Below, in pieces: positions 44,218 to 53,412 of a stretch of DNA of 64,000 nt. Position numbers and translations under genes: made by a program. This stretch comes from Clostridium omnivorum (GTDB lineage Bacteria; Bacillota; Clostridia; Clostridiales; Clostridiaceae): assembly GCF_026012015.1 (NCBI RefSeq), contig NZ_BRXR01000001.1, positions 62,001-126,000 on the forward strand, read 5' to 3'. The stretch's first letter is position 1; each line of letters starts with the position of its first letter. The notes beneath the pieces were generated by a model. The model was given only the letters and a program-made list of their open reading frames with translations. It was not told the origin of the DNA and searched no databases.

Positions 44218-45708
44218 GTGTATAGATTAGATCAAACTCAGACTCCTCTATTTGATGCTTTAATGGAGTATGTTAACAGAGATACTATACCCTTCCACGT
44301 TCCAGGTCATAAAAAGGGAGTTGGGATGGACCAGGAATTCAAAGATTTTATAGGAGAAAATCCTTTCAAAATTGACGTTACAGTATTTAAGCTAGTGGAC
44401 AGCTTACATCACCCAACAGGTCCAATTAAAAAGGCTCAAGAATTAGCAGCTGATGCCTATGGTTCGAATGCTGCTTTTTTCTCAATTCATGGTACTTCAG
44501 GTGCAATACAAGCTATGATTATGTCAGTTGTAAGTGATGGCGATAAGATTATAATTCCAAGAAATGTTCATAAATCAGTTACCGCCGGTATTATTTTGAG
44601 TGGAGCTATTCCTGTTTATATGCAGCCTGAACTAGATAAAAAGGTAGGGATTGCTCATGGAGTTTCACCAAAAACTGTTGAGGATACATTAAAGAATAAT
44701 CCTGATGCCAAAGCAGTTTTAATAATAAATCCAACTTATTATGGCGTTGCTACTGACATCAAGAAAATTGCCGATATAGTTCACAGCTACGACATTCCAC
44801 TTATTGTGGATGAAGCTCATGGACCACACCTTGCTTTCAATGATAAATTACCTATGTCTGCCATGGAAGCAGGCGCTGATATCTGTGCACAAAGTACCCA
44901 TAAAATTATTGGCGCTATGACCCAATGTTCTTTACTTCAAGTTAATTCAGGACGAGTTGACACCCAAAAGGTACAACAAATTCTTAATTTGATGCAAACA
45001 ACTTCACCTTCTTATGTTTTAATGGCTTCACTTGATTGTGCACGAAGGCAAATTGCCATAAATGGTAAGGAATTATTAGATAAAACTTTAGATCTATGCA
45101 ATTACGCAAGAAATGAAATAAATAAAATACCTGGACTATATTGTTTCGGAGAAGAAGTTTTAGGAGTACCTGGTGCTTACGCTTTTGATCCTACTAAAAT
45201 AACAGTTACTTGTAGGGATTTAGGAATTACAGGTTATGATTTAGATATGATTCTTTCAAATAAATATCATATTCAAGTTGAGCTTTCAGATCTTTACAAT
45301 ATACTTGCTGTAGGATCTTTCGGTGATACTAGAGAAAGCATTGATAAGCTTTTAGCTGCATTAAATGAAATTAGTTCTGAATACTATGGTAAAGGAATAA
45401 GAAAATCTGACTTTATCGATATTCCACCAATTCCTGAACAAATGCAAATTCCAAGAGAAGCGTTTAACAGTGTAAAATCTTCTGTGCTTTTACGCGATAG
45501 CATAGGTATGATAAGTGGTGAATTTTTATTAGCCTATCCTCCTGGAATACCTGTCCTTTGCCCTGGAGAAAATATAACTAAGGAAATTGTAGATTATATT
45601 GAAAACCTAAAAGCTGTTGGATTATATGTACAGGGCACCGAAGATCCAAAGGTTGAATACATTAAAGTAGTAAAACCTGAAGATGCAATATATATAAATG
45701 TAGAATAA
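44218..45708 (+). CDS. PLP-dependent Orn/Lys/Arg decarboxylase (SpeA-like)
   Basis: 496 residues, aminotransferase-fold decarboxylase without the wing domain of the inducible enzymes. FHVPGHKKGVG, the HGTSGAIQAM phosphate loop, VDEAHGPHLAF and the PLP lysine in AQSTHKIIGAMTQ are clear. Relatives decarboxylate arginine, ornithine or lysine; the product could feed the spermidine synthase encoded at 5273-6100. The start is a GTG with AAGGTG ten bases upstream; no better start is seen. The substrate cannot be decided from sequence. Confidence 0.9.
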   Translation: MYRLDQTQTPLFDALMEYVNRDTIPFHVPGHKKGVGMDQEFKDFIGENPFKIDVTVFKLVDSLHHPTGPIKKAQELAADAYGSNAAFFSIHGTSGAIQAMIMSVVSDGDKIIIPRNVHKSVTAGIILSGAIPVYMQPELDKKVGIAHGVSPKTVEDTLKNNPDAKAVLIINPTYYGVATDIKKIADIVHSYDIPLIVDEAHGPHLAFNDKLPMSAMEAGADICAQSTHKIIGAMTQCSLLQVNSGRVDTQKVQQILNLMQTTSPSYVLMASLDCARRQIAINGKELLDKTLDLCNYARNEINKIPGLYCFGEEVLGVPGAYAFDPTKITVTCRDLGITGYDLDMILSNKYHIQVELSDLYNILAVGSFGDTRESIDKLLAALNEISSEYYGKGIRKSDFIDIPPIPEQMQIPREAFNSVKSSVLLRDSIGMISGEFLLAYPPGIPVLCPGENITKEIVDYIENLKAVGLYVQGTEDPKVEYIKVVKPEDAIYINVE

Positions 45709-45713
45709 TAAAT

Positions 45714-45747
45714 AAAAAAGACTTGAGAGTTTCTCAAGTCTTTTTAA
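45714..45747. terminator. Bidirectional terminator between the decarboxylase and a hypothetical gene
   Basis: AAAAAGACTTGAGA and TCTCAAGTCTTTTT form a 14-bp stem with a three-base loop between convergent genes. Confidence 0.9.
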
Positions 45748-46577
45748 AATCTTGCTTTGTCACACCTATTAGCAATTTTTTCTTTTGTCACATTGTTAAA
45801 GAATTTTAAATATTGATTTGCACTCATATCAAGTACTTTTTCATATGTTCTTATAACTCTTTTAAAATAGCCTATTTCATAAGTTAGTTTCAAAAGCGGT
45901 GCTGTTATTTTTTTACTAAATCTATTTGAAAGCTTTTTTCTTTTTTTATCGGCCATATCTTTTATATAATCACAATTATTCTTAACAGATGCAATTAACT
46001 TTACTTTTTCAAAATTTTGTTTTATAGCAGTTTCATATTTAGGATATAGTTCTTCCAGCATTTCATCATTAAATACAAATTCTTTGTCATTTAAAGCTTC
46101 TATATCATTAACCAAATCACCAATTATTTCATTGCTATGCTGCCTTAACTCCAAAAGCTTTGCCATTACATTCTTCATCTCATAAGCTTCTCTAACTCCA
46201 TCGCTACCTAAACCATCTAGTACTTTAATTAACTCTTCAAATTCACTTTTTTCTCTTAATACATTTCCTTCGTTTTGAAGAGCGCTTACTATTCCGGCTC
46301 CATTCTCATTGCTAAAAAAAACTTCATAGAAATTTGCAAGCCTTGCTAATTCACAAATAACATTTTTTGACTTAAGTACGTTATTTTCCTCATCTAAATA
46401 AATATAGCCTTCAGCTTCTTTTTTTACTAGGCTGAATCCCTTTTTATATATTATTACTTCTCTATAATTTTTCCCAGCGTAATTTATTAAACCAGAAACT
46501 TTGAATTCTTCACCTTTTTTCTTTAAAGGCTGAATTGCATTATTTATTTCTACCGTAGGTTCTATATATGTTGGCAT
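45744..46577 (-). CDS. Hypothetical protein, 277 residues
   Basis: I do not recognise this protein. It has no signal peptide or membrane helix. The first 80 residues look beta-rich (EFKVSGLINYAGKNYREVIIYKKGF); residues 85-277 are mostly helical and charged, with a basic region near 210-230 (DKKRKKLSNRFSKK). It starts at ATG 46577 with a GGAGGA site. It lies between the convergent decarboxylase gene and the terminator of iorB, as a single-gene unit. Codon use matches its neighbours. Confidence 0.65.
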   Translation of the reverse strand: MPTYIEPTVEINNAIQPLKKKGEEFKVSGLINYAGKNYREVIIYKKGFSLVKKEAEGYIYLDEENNVLKSKNVICELARLANFYEVFFSNENGAGIVSALQNEGNVLREKSEFEELIKVLDGLGSDGVREAYEMKNVMAKLLELRQHSNEIIGDLVNDIEALNDKEFVFNDEMLEELYPKYETAIKQNFEKVKLIASVKNNCDYIKDMADKKRKKLSNRFSKKITAPLLKLTYEIGYFKRVIRTYEKVLDMSANQYLKFFNNVTKEKIANRCDKARF

Positions 46578-46646
46578 AGTTTAATCCTCCTTAGTAACAT
46601 TAATACAATTATAGCAGAATTTTTTATAAAAAGGAGTAGCTTAATT

Positions 46647-46677
46647 ATAAAAAGCCCCACAAGAGTGGGACTTTTTA
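46647..46677 (-). terminator. Terminator after iorB
   Basis: On the minus strand AAAAAGTCCCAC and GTGGGGCTTTTT pair around TCTT with a T run at the end. Confidence 0.88.
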
Positions 46678-46679
46678 TA

Positions 46680-47258
46680 TTACAATGCTTTCATTCCTTC
46701 TGTCAAAGCTTTTTTATTTAATTCTACTGCTTTAACAGGGACTAATGAAGCTATTATATCATTCCAATCTATATTTTCTAATTTTAAAGCCTTTATTAGT
46801 GCTCCTAATAATACAACATTCTGGGCCTTGATATTTCCAAGCTGTTCTGATATATTAGCTGCGTCTATAATAATTGTATTTTTAACAACATTCTTTAATC
46901 TTTCATTAACATCCTCTGGATACTTTTCTTCTCCTATAAGCACAGTTACAGGATGAATTTCATAATCATTAACCACCAAGTATCCATCTTCTTTTAGATA
47001 AGGTAACCATCTAGCAGCCTCACTCTTTTCGAAAGCTACAATTACATCAGCCTTGCCTAGCTCAATTAAAGGGGAATATACCTTTTCGCCATACCTAACT
47101 TGAGTGGTAACACTTCCTCCTCTTTGTGCCATACCGTGAACTTCGGACATCTTTACATCATATCCATGTTTCATAAGTCCTTCTGTTAGTAGTTTTGATG
47201 CTAATATAGTACCTTGACCACCTACTCCAACAAATAATATGCTTTTTACTTCACTCAT
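46680..47258 (-). CDS. iorB: Indolepyruvate ferredoxin oxidoreductase, beta subunit
   Basis: 192 residues, gamma-type domain of 2-oxoacid:ferredoxin oxidoreductases. VGVGGQGTILASKLLTEGL and the HGMAQRGGSVTTQVRYG segment are characteristic. With IorA it oxidatively decarboxylates aryl pyruvates, from tryptophan, phenylalanine and tyrosine, to aryl-acetyl-CoA and reduces ferredoxin. The frame opens at a GTG overlapping the iorA stop, but ATG 47258 is eight bases after AAAGGTGGG. It ends the ptb-iorA-iorB group. Confidence 0.92.
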   Translation of the reverse strand: MSEVKSILFVGVGGQGTILASKLLTEGLMKHGYDVKMSEVHGMAQRGGSVTTQVRYGEKVYSPLIELGKADVIVAFEKSEAARWLPYLKEDGYLVVNDYEIHPVTVLIGEEKYPEDVNERLKNVVKNTIIIDAANISEQLGNIKAQNVVLLGALIKALKLENIDWNDIIASLVPVKAVELNKKALTEGMKAL

Positions 47259-47259
47259 A

Positions 47260-49020
47260 TTATTCACCCACCTTTTCTATAGCATTGAATTTACATACCT
47301 GCTTGCATAGCTCACAGCCATTACACATATTTCTGTCTATACTAACAACACCATTTTTAAAGGTAAGCGCAGGACATCCTGTTCTAAGGCAAGCCTTACA
47401 CCTCTTGCACTTATTTGGATCTACAACACACTTAAGTTTAGCTCTAGCTTTTACTACATCCTTTATAAGAGCACAAGGTTGTTTTGTTATAATTACAAAA
47501 GGTTCAGTGCTATTATATGCATCCTTAACTGCTTCTTCTGTTTCTTTCAACTTATATGGATCTACAACTCTTATATTCTCTTTCTTTATTCCTATTGAGA
47601 GAACAATAGACTCTATATCTATAAAAGGTGCTGGTTTCTTTTGCAAGGTCCTTCCAGTACCTGGATTTTCCTGATGTCCTGTCATTCCTGTTATTCTATT
47701 ATCAAGTATACAAGTAACTATTGGACTATTGTTATATACAGAATTAATGAGCCCTGTGATACCTGAATGGAAGAAAGTTGAATCACCGAGTATTGCAAAA
47801 ATCTTACTTTCTCTATTACCCATCATGCTAGCCTTTTGCATACCAATTCCACCTGATATAGAAGCCCCCATACAAATAACAGTATCGGCAACATTTAAAG
47901 GTGGAACCATACCCAATGTATAACAACCAATGTCACTTGTTGCAATTACATCCTTATATTTTGATATTGCATGGAAAAGTGGTCTATGTGGACACCCTGG
48001 ACAAAGCACAGGAGGTCTTGCAGGCGCTTTAATGTCAGTTTCATAATATGGTTTTGATTCCTCATTAAGTAGCGCTTTTCTTATAATATCAGGATTTAAT
48101 TCACCACATACAGGAATTTTATCTTTACCAATACAGCTTATTCCCATAACCTTAACAGCATTTTCTAAATAAGGTTCATTCTCCTCAATGATATATAAAG
48201 CTTCTACATGTTCTGCAAATTCTTTTATCATCTTATTAGGCAATGGAAAACTCATTCCTATTTTAAGATAAGAAGCATTATCTCCAAATACCTCTCTTGC
48301 ATATGCATAGGATATTCCGCTAGTAATTATACCAATAGATTTGTTTCCCCATTCAATCCTATTCAAAGTAGAGTTGTTTGAATATTCCCTTAGTGCTTCA
48401 AGTCTTTCTTCTACCTCATAATGCTTCTTCTTAGAATGCGCAGGTATCATTATGTACTTTTGGACATCCTTTTTATATGGCTTAACTTCAATATTTTCTT
48501 TATCAGCTAACTCAACGATTCCTTTTGAATGAGATATTCTAGTTGTGCTTCTAAACAAAACTAAAGTATCAAATTTTTCACTTATTTCAAATGCTGCTTT
48601 TATAAAATCCTTGCATTCTTGTGAATCAGATGGCTCAATCATAGCCACTTTAGCATGAGGAGCATACAATCTATTATCCTGTTCATTTTGTGATGAGTGC
48701 ATTCCTGGGTCGTCAGCACTTACAACAACAAATCCTCCATTAACTCCTTCATAAGCCATAGTGAACATTGGATCGGCAGCAACATTTAATCCTACATGCT
48801 TCATTGTTGTAAGACTCCTTGCTCCACCTATTGAAGCACCTGAGGCAACTTCAAAAGCAACCTTTTCATTCGGTGCCCATTCAGCGTATACACCTTCATA
48901 TGTTGCAAAGTTTTCTAGTATTTCTGTACTTGGTGTGCCTGGATATGCTGATGCAACCTTACATCCAGCCTCATAGGCTCCCCTAGCCATAGCCTCATTA
49001 CCAGTCATGATAACTTTCAT
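47260..49020 (-). CDS. iorA: Indolepyruvate ferredoxin oxidoreductase, alpha subunit
   Basis: 586 residues. The N-terminal alpha domain (GNEAMARGAYEAGCKVASAYPGTPSTE, seen as GNEAMARGAYEAGC plus AYPGTPSTE), the thiamine diphosphate domain (CMGASISGGIGM, GDSTFFHSGI) and two C-terminal [4Fe-4S] clusters (CKRCKACLRTGC and CNGCELCKQVC) are intact. The enzyme handles aryl pyruvates in Stickland-type amino acid fermentation. It overlaps no gene but is one base from iorB. Confidence 0.94.
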   Translation of the reverse strand: MKVIMTGNEAMARGAYEAGCKVASAYPGTPSTEILENFATYEGVYAEWAPNEKVAFEVASGASIGGARSLTTMKHVGLNVAADPMFTMAYEGVNGGFVVVSADDPGMHSSQNEQDNRLYAPHAKVAMIEPSDSQECKDFIKAAFEISEKFDTLVLFRSTTRISHSKGIVELADKENIEVKPYKKDVQKYIMIPAHSKKKHYEVEERLEALREYSNNSTLNRIEWGNKSIGIITSGISYAYAREVFGDNASYLKIGMSFPLPNKMIKEFAEHVEALYIIEENEPYLENAVKVMGISCIGKDKIPVCGELNPDIIRKALLNEESKPYYETDIKAPARPPVLCPGCPHRPLFHAISKYKDVIATSDIGCYTLGMVPPLNVADTVICMGASISGGIGMQKASMMGNRESKIFAILGDSTFFHSGITGLINSVYNNSPIVTCILDNRITGMTGHQENPGTGRTLQKKPAPFIDIESIVLSIGIKKENIRVVDPYKLKETEEAVKDAYNSTEPFVIITKQPCALIKDVVKARAKLKCVVDPNKCKRCKACLRTGCPALTFKNGVVSIDRNMCNGCELCKQVCKFNAIEKVGE

Positions 49021-49107
49021 AAATTTACCCCCTATTTTATAAATTGAACTAACTTAACTTAGTTATAGATATATGATTAAATTTTTTAATCTACACAAAT
49101 AAAATCA

Positions 49108-50007
49108 TTACTCTGCAATTATTGAGCCAAGAGCTATTGAATAAAGTTTTGACTTTGCAGAATCAGCTCTAGATACTAACACTACTGGACATTTTGCTCC
49201 CATAATCACTCCGGCATTTTCTGCATTTGCAAAGTATGTTAAGGACTTACCCAACATATTTCCTGCTTCGATATTGGGAACTAATAAGATGTCACTATCT
49301 CCAGCAACTGCACTAACAATGCCTTTATGTTTTGTGGACTCTTCAGATATAGCATTATCTAATGCTAGTGGTCCATCTATAATACAGCCTTTTATTTGAC
49401 CTCTTTTATTCATTTGCGTCAGTAACGATGCATCGATAGTTGCTTGCATATTAGTGTTAACTGATTCAACTGCACAAAGTGGTGCAATTTTGGGATTATC
49501 TATATTCAGTGCGTGCGCCACCTTTACTGCATTTTTAATAATGCCTACCTTTTCATTCAAATCTGGATATAAAACCATTCCTCCATCAGTAAGCATTAAT
49601 AATTTATGATAAGAAGGTACATCATATATCATTACATGTGATAACAGTCCTTCTCCTCTTAAGCCCATTTCCTTGTTTAATACAGCCTTTAAAAGATCAG
49701 AAGTATTAAGCATTCCTTTCATAATGAAATTTGCTTGTCCATTTGCTACAAGTTCTACAGCTTTAGCCGCAGCTCTAATTATATCCTTTTCATCTACAAT
49801 TTTCACATTACTAATGTTTAAATTTTCTCTGCCTGCTATTTCAATAATTTTCTGTTCGTCTCCTACTAAAATTGCATCGACAATATTCATTTCAACAGCC
49901 TTTATTACAGCGGTTAATACTTCTTTGTCTTGAGCTACTGCTACTGAAATTACCTTTTTTCTCTTATTACAAGCAATTTCTAGTAAGTTTTCTAATTTAT
50001 TTACCAT
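49108..50007 (-). CDS. ptb: Phosphate butyryltransferase family
   Basis: 299 residues of the phosphate acetyl/butyryltransferase fold; FIMKGMLNTSDLLKAVL, LLMLTDGGMVLYP and NIEAGNMLGKSLTYFA are typical of Ptb. It exchanges the CoA of butyryl- or other acyl-CoA for phosphate. The usual partner, a butyrate kinase gene, is not adjacent. Its place 87 bases ahead of iorA suggests that it may take aryl- or branched-chain acyl-CoA made by IorAB, with a kinase encoded elsewhere making ATP. Confidence 0.88.
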   Translation of the reverse strand: MVNKLENLLEIACNKRKKVISVAVAQDKEVLTAVIKAVEMNIVDAILVGDEQKIIEIAGRENLNISNVKIVDEKDIIRAAAKAVELVANGQANFIMKGMLNTSDLLKAVLNKEMGLRGEGLLSHVMIYDVPSYHKLLMLTDGGMVLYPDLNEKVGIIKNAVKVAHALNIDNPKIAPLCAVESVNTNMQATIDASLLTQMNKRGQIKGCIIDGPLALDNAISEESTKHKGIVSAVAGDSDILLVPNIEAGNMLGKSLTYFANAENAGVIMGAKCPVVLVSRADSAKSKLYSIALGSIIAE

Positions 50008-50154
50008 ATATATACCCCCTTTATAGCTTGTGGTTAAATAAAAACTTTCAAAAACTCTTTATTACATCAACTTTCAAACTATAACAATTTAGCCCCTAAA
50101 TATTGTGTAATTATTACAATGAAAAGTATTCCAACTAAAATTGAAAAAAAGTAA

Positions 50155-50263
50155 AAAGTACATGTATTCACTTACACTTTTCACTAAATTTCTATACGAC
50201 TTAATTTATAATGTCATATTAGTAGTAATAAATTTCAGCTTATGTTTGTGATACATGTACTTT
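50155..50263 (-). repeat. 13-bp inverted repeat with long spacer downstream of glnA
   Basis: AAAGTACATGTAT at 50155-50167 and its exact reverse complement ATACATGTACTTT at 50251-50263 enclose 83 A/T-rich bases in the glnA-ptb gap. On the minus strand the second arm leads into TTACTTTTTTTC, so it may be an unusual glnA terminator or the outer stem of a structured RNA. The rest of 50008-50271 shows nothing else I can name. Confidence 0.5.
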
Positions 50264-50271
50264 ATTATTTT

Positions 50272-51699
50272 CTATAAATCGTAGTATAACTCAAATTCTT
50301 TTGGGTTTGGAACTGGTATTAATTTCATTAATTCTTTATCAAATTTATATTTAATCCAATTATTAATGAAATGTTCATCAAATACTCCATTTCTAGTTAA
50401 AAATTTATAATCATTCTTTAATTCTTCCAATGCTTCATCTAAGGATTTTGGTAGTGCTTCGATTTTGTTTCTTTCTTCCTCTGGTAAATCAAATACATTT
50501 ACATCGTATGGTCCATAACCTTCTTCAGTAGGGTCTATTTTATTCATTATTCCATCAATACCAGCCATAAGTAAAGCTGAATAAGCTAAATATGGGTTGG
50601 CAGTTGCATCTGAAGGTCTAAACTCAAATCTTCTCTTTGAAGCTTCTTTTACATAACCAGGAATTCTAATAACAGAACTTCTATTACCTGTTGCAAAGCA
50701 AATTGATACAGGTGCTTCGAATCCTGGTACAAGTCTTTTATATGAATTTGTAGATGGATTAGTAAATGCCAAAAGTGCTTTAGAATGCTTTAGAATACCA
50801 CCAATAAAATAAAGTGCTTCTTGGCTAAGCTTAGAATATTTATCTCCATAGAATATGTTGTCACCATTCTTCCTAAGCAGCATATGCACATGCATTCCAC
50901 TTCCAGCCTCACCATATAGTGGTTTTGGCATAAAGGTTGCGGTTTTTCCGTGTGCAACAGCCTCATTTTTTATAACATATTTAGCCATCATAGTAGCATC
51001 AGCCATTTTAGTCATTTCTCCAAGTTCAACTTCTATTTCAAGCTGACCTGCTGCACCTACTTCATGATGATGGTATTTAACAGCTATGCCCATTTCCTGA
51101 AGCTTTAACACCATTTCGCTTCTCAGGTCATTGTTAATGTCGTATGGTAATCCCATATGATATCCTTTTTGGAAAGGTACTTTATATCCAAAGTTATTTT
51201 CCTTTGTATTTGAATTCCATGGAGCTTGCTGAGAATCTATACTAACCTCTTGATGCTGGGCTTTTGTTTCAAAACTAATATGATCAAATATATAAAATTC
51301 AAATTCAGGTCCGATAACAAATTCATCAGCAATTCCTAAATCTCTTAAACAAACTTCAGCTTTTTCAGCTATGTATCTTGGATCTCCATTAAATCTTCCT
51401 TCATTATTACCAATTGTGTAAATATTAGCAATCATGCTTAGAGTAGGAACTTTACAATATGGATCAATAAATGCTGTCCTCATATCTGGAATGAAACACA
51501 TATCTGAATCCTCTATTGTTGAGTAACCATAGCTTGAACCATCAAAACCTATACCATCAGAAAACAATTTTTCATTTAATCTCTCTACTGGAATTGCTAA
51601 ATGATTCCATCTTCCTGGTAACGTTATCACTTTAAAATCAATTATTTTGATATTTTCTTTTTCTACAAAACTTTTTAATTCATTATAATTTGTAAACAT
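50272..51699 (-). CDS. glnA: Glutamine synthetase type I
   Basis: 475 residues. It forms glutamine from glutamate, ammonia and ATP. DGIGFDGSSYGYSTIEDSD, EFEFYIFD, the GSGMHVHMLL metal site and the NRSSVIRIPG ATP site are intact. The length is like the GSI-beta class, but the adenylylation tyrosine of the NLYDLP loop is phenylalanine here (VFDLPEEE, about residue 403), so control by adenylylation is unlikely. The start has CGGAGG. It is monocistronic, with a long inverted repeat downstream. Confidence 0.93.
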   Translation of the reverse strand: MFTNYNELKSFVEKENIKIIDFKVITLPGRWNHLAIPVERLNEKLFSDGIGFDGSSYGYSTIEDSDMCFIPDMRTAFIDPYCKVPTLSMIANIYTIGNNEGRFNGDPRYIAEKAEVCLRDLGIADEFVIGPEFEFYIFDHISFETKAQHQEVSIDSQQAPWNSNTKENNFGYKVPFQKGYHMGLPYDINNDLRSEMVLKLQEMGIAVKYHHHEVGAAGQLEIEVELGEMTKMADATMMAKYVIKNEAVAHGKTATFMPKPLYGEAGSGMHVHMLLRKNGDNIFYGDKYSKLSQEALYFIGGILKHSKALLAFTNPSTNSYKRLVPGFEAPVSICFATGNRSSVIRIPGYVKEASKRRFEFRPSDATANPYLAYSALLMAGIDGIMNKIDPTEEGYGPYDVNVFDLPEEERNKIEALPKSLDEALEELKNDYKFLTRNGVFDEHFINNWIKYKFDKELMKLIPVPNPKEFELYYDL

Positions 51700-51823
51700 A
51701 AATGAAACCTCCGTGATGTTTTTTTAATTTTGCATATATTCTTAATTTTAGTATAATATATGAATTTTTTTTGTCAACCACATAAACAAAAATGACACAA
51801 TTATTTCATAAGTTGCAATTTAC

Positions 51824-51857
51824 TAAAAAAAAAGAAGGGTTACCCCTTCTTTTTTAA
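51824..51857 (-). terminator. Terminator after the alpha-hydroxyacid oxidoreductase gene
   Basis: AAAAAGAAGGGG and CCCTTCTTTTT pair around a four-base loop on the minus strand and continue into a T run. Confidence 0.88.
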
Positions 51858-52867
51858 TAAATTATTCTATCGTTAATTTCATCAATAGAATTACAACCAG
51901 TCAATACCATAGCTGATTTCAATTCACTTTGAACATTCTCTATATAAGACTTTACACCTTCTCTTTGTCCTCCAAAGGAAGCTGTTACAAATGGTCTGCC
52001 TATTAGCACAGCATCAGCTCCTAATGCTATCATCTTAAGCACATCAACACCATTTCTTACTCCCCCATCAGACAATATTTTAATTTTTCCCTTTACTGCC
52101 TCAGCAATTTCAGGAAGTACATCCGCTACTCCAGGCGTTTGGTCTAGTACTCTTCCTCCGTGATTTGAAACTACTATAGCATCTACACCAGCTTCAACTG
52201 CAAGAAGCGCTTCATCAGCTGTCATTATACCTTTCAAAATGAATGGCAATTTAGTACTATTTACAATTTCTCTAATTTCTTCTACATTTTTGGGCCCTAC
52301 TGGCTTTCCGTGAAGAGCTAAAGTAATAAGTCCTGCTGCATCTATATCCATACCAACTGCAAACGCTCCAGCTTCTTCAGCGAGTTTAATCTTATTTATT
52401 ACATTTTTGTTCTCCCATGGTTTAATAATAGCAATACCATTTCCTTCATAGGACTTTAATACCTCTAAATTAGTAAGAAGAAAAGAGTCTACAGCAGTAT
52501 CTCCTACCATTGCATACACACCTGCATCAAGGCATCCTCCTATTACCCAGGAAATATATTCCATTTCACTATATTTTCCACCCATATTTAATGTAGTGCC
52601 AGAAACAGGAGCTGCTAATACTGGTACAGTTAATTTTTTCCCAAATAGTTCTATTGAAGTGTCTGGGTTTTTTGCATTATGAATTACCCTCATATTTAAT
52701 TTATAGTTTTCTAGAGCTTCTATATTCTCTGTAAAAGCCTTACCAGTTCCCTTTCCACCCATTCCAGGGACTTCTCCTGCACATGCTTTTCCGTTACATA
52801 CTGGGCACACCCTACAGCTTCCATTTAAATTTTCTTTAGCATTTCTTAGTACCTCATTATAATTCAT
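51854..52867 (-). CDS. FMN-dependent alpha-hydroxyacid oxidoreductase with N-terminal cysteine cluster
   Basis: 337 residues. The TIM-barrel signatures are VPVLAAPVSGTTL, the catalytic VSNHGGRVLDQTPG and FMN-phosphate loops SDGGVRNGVDVLK and ADAVLIGRPF. The family oxidises lactate, glycolate and similar acids. The first 30 residues carry four cysteines (18, 21, 24 and 29 in CRVCPVCNGKAC), which is not usual in the oxidases and could hold a metal or an iron-sulfur cluster. In an anaerobe the electron acceptor is unlikely to be oxygen. The true substrate is not known. Confidence 0.85.
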   Translation of the reverse strand: MNYNEVLRNAKENLNGSCRVCPVCNGKACAGEVPGMGGKGTGKAFTENIEALENYKLNMRVIHNAKNPDTSIELFGKKLTVPVLAAPVSGTTLNMGGKYSEMEYISWVIGGCLDAGVYAMVGDTAVDSFLLTNLEVLKSYEGNGIAIIKPWENKNVINKIKLAEEAGAFAVGMDIDAAGLITLALHGKPVGPKNVEEIREIVNSTKLPFILKGIMTADEALLAVEAGVDAIVVSNHGGRVLDQTPGVADVLPEIAEAVKGKIKILSDGGVRNGVDVLKMIALGADAVLIGRPFVTASFGGQREGVKSYIENVQSELKSAMVLTGCNSIDEINDRIIY

Positions 52868-52905
52868 TTGTGAACCCCTCGCTTATTATTATATATTTTT
52901 AAAGT

Positions 52906-53379
52906 TTACTTATTAAAATACTCAAAATCTATATTTTCAAATTCTTCTTCCGTAAAAACTTCGATATTATTTCTTTGTAAAAGCTCTGCAGCAACACCAT
53001 TTCCAGGTATTTTTACTCCTGAAAAGCTCCCATCATATATTATCCCTTTTCCACATGAAGGACTCTTAGACTTAAGTATTGCATATTTTGCACCTATTGC
53101 TTTTGCAATTTTCAAGGTTTCTTCTGCACCTCTAATGAATCTCTCTGTGCCATCAAAATTGTCATTTGATATTACCTTGGAATTTCCACTTAGCACATCA
53201 GCTCCAGCACCATTTTTAATTTCATGTGGAGGTCTTGGTGTACTAAAACCTCCTAATTGTTCAGGGCAAACTAAAATAGCTTTACCCTCTTCAAGAAGCT
53301 TAAGTACTTTGTGATTTATATTGTTTTTTCCGTCATATCTTGAATTTACACCGCATAAGCATGCACTGACTATTATCAA
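52906..53379 (-). CDS. DUF523 family protein, TudS-like (thiouracil desulfurase family)
   Basis: 157 residues, the full length of the family. Conserved cysteines are C7 and C9 in SACLCGVNSRYDG, C38 in CPEQLGG, and C109 in KSPSCGKG. Members studied as TudS use a [4Fe-4S] cluster to remove sulfur from thiouracil; most others are untested. Its gene lies between mutS2 and the hydroxyacid oxidoreductase gene. The function here is inferred from the family only. Confidence 0.85.
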   Translation of the reverse strand: MIIVSACLCGVNSRYDGKNNINHKVLKLLEEGKAILVCPEQLGGFSTPRPPHEIKNGAGADVLSGNSKVISNDNFDGTERFIRGAEETLKIAKAIGAKYAILKSKSPSCGKGIIYDGSFSGVKIPGNGVAAELLQRNNIEVFTEEEFENIDFEYFNK

Positions 53380-53412
53380 TATACCACCTACTTACTTTAA
53401 TTAAAATACAAA

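Noticed and set aside
49048-49090. Operator-like near-palindrome and small hairpin between ptb and iorA
   Set aside because: AACTAA/TTAGTT and GATTAAA/TTTAATC are short A/T dyads expected by chance in this base composition.
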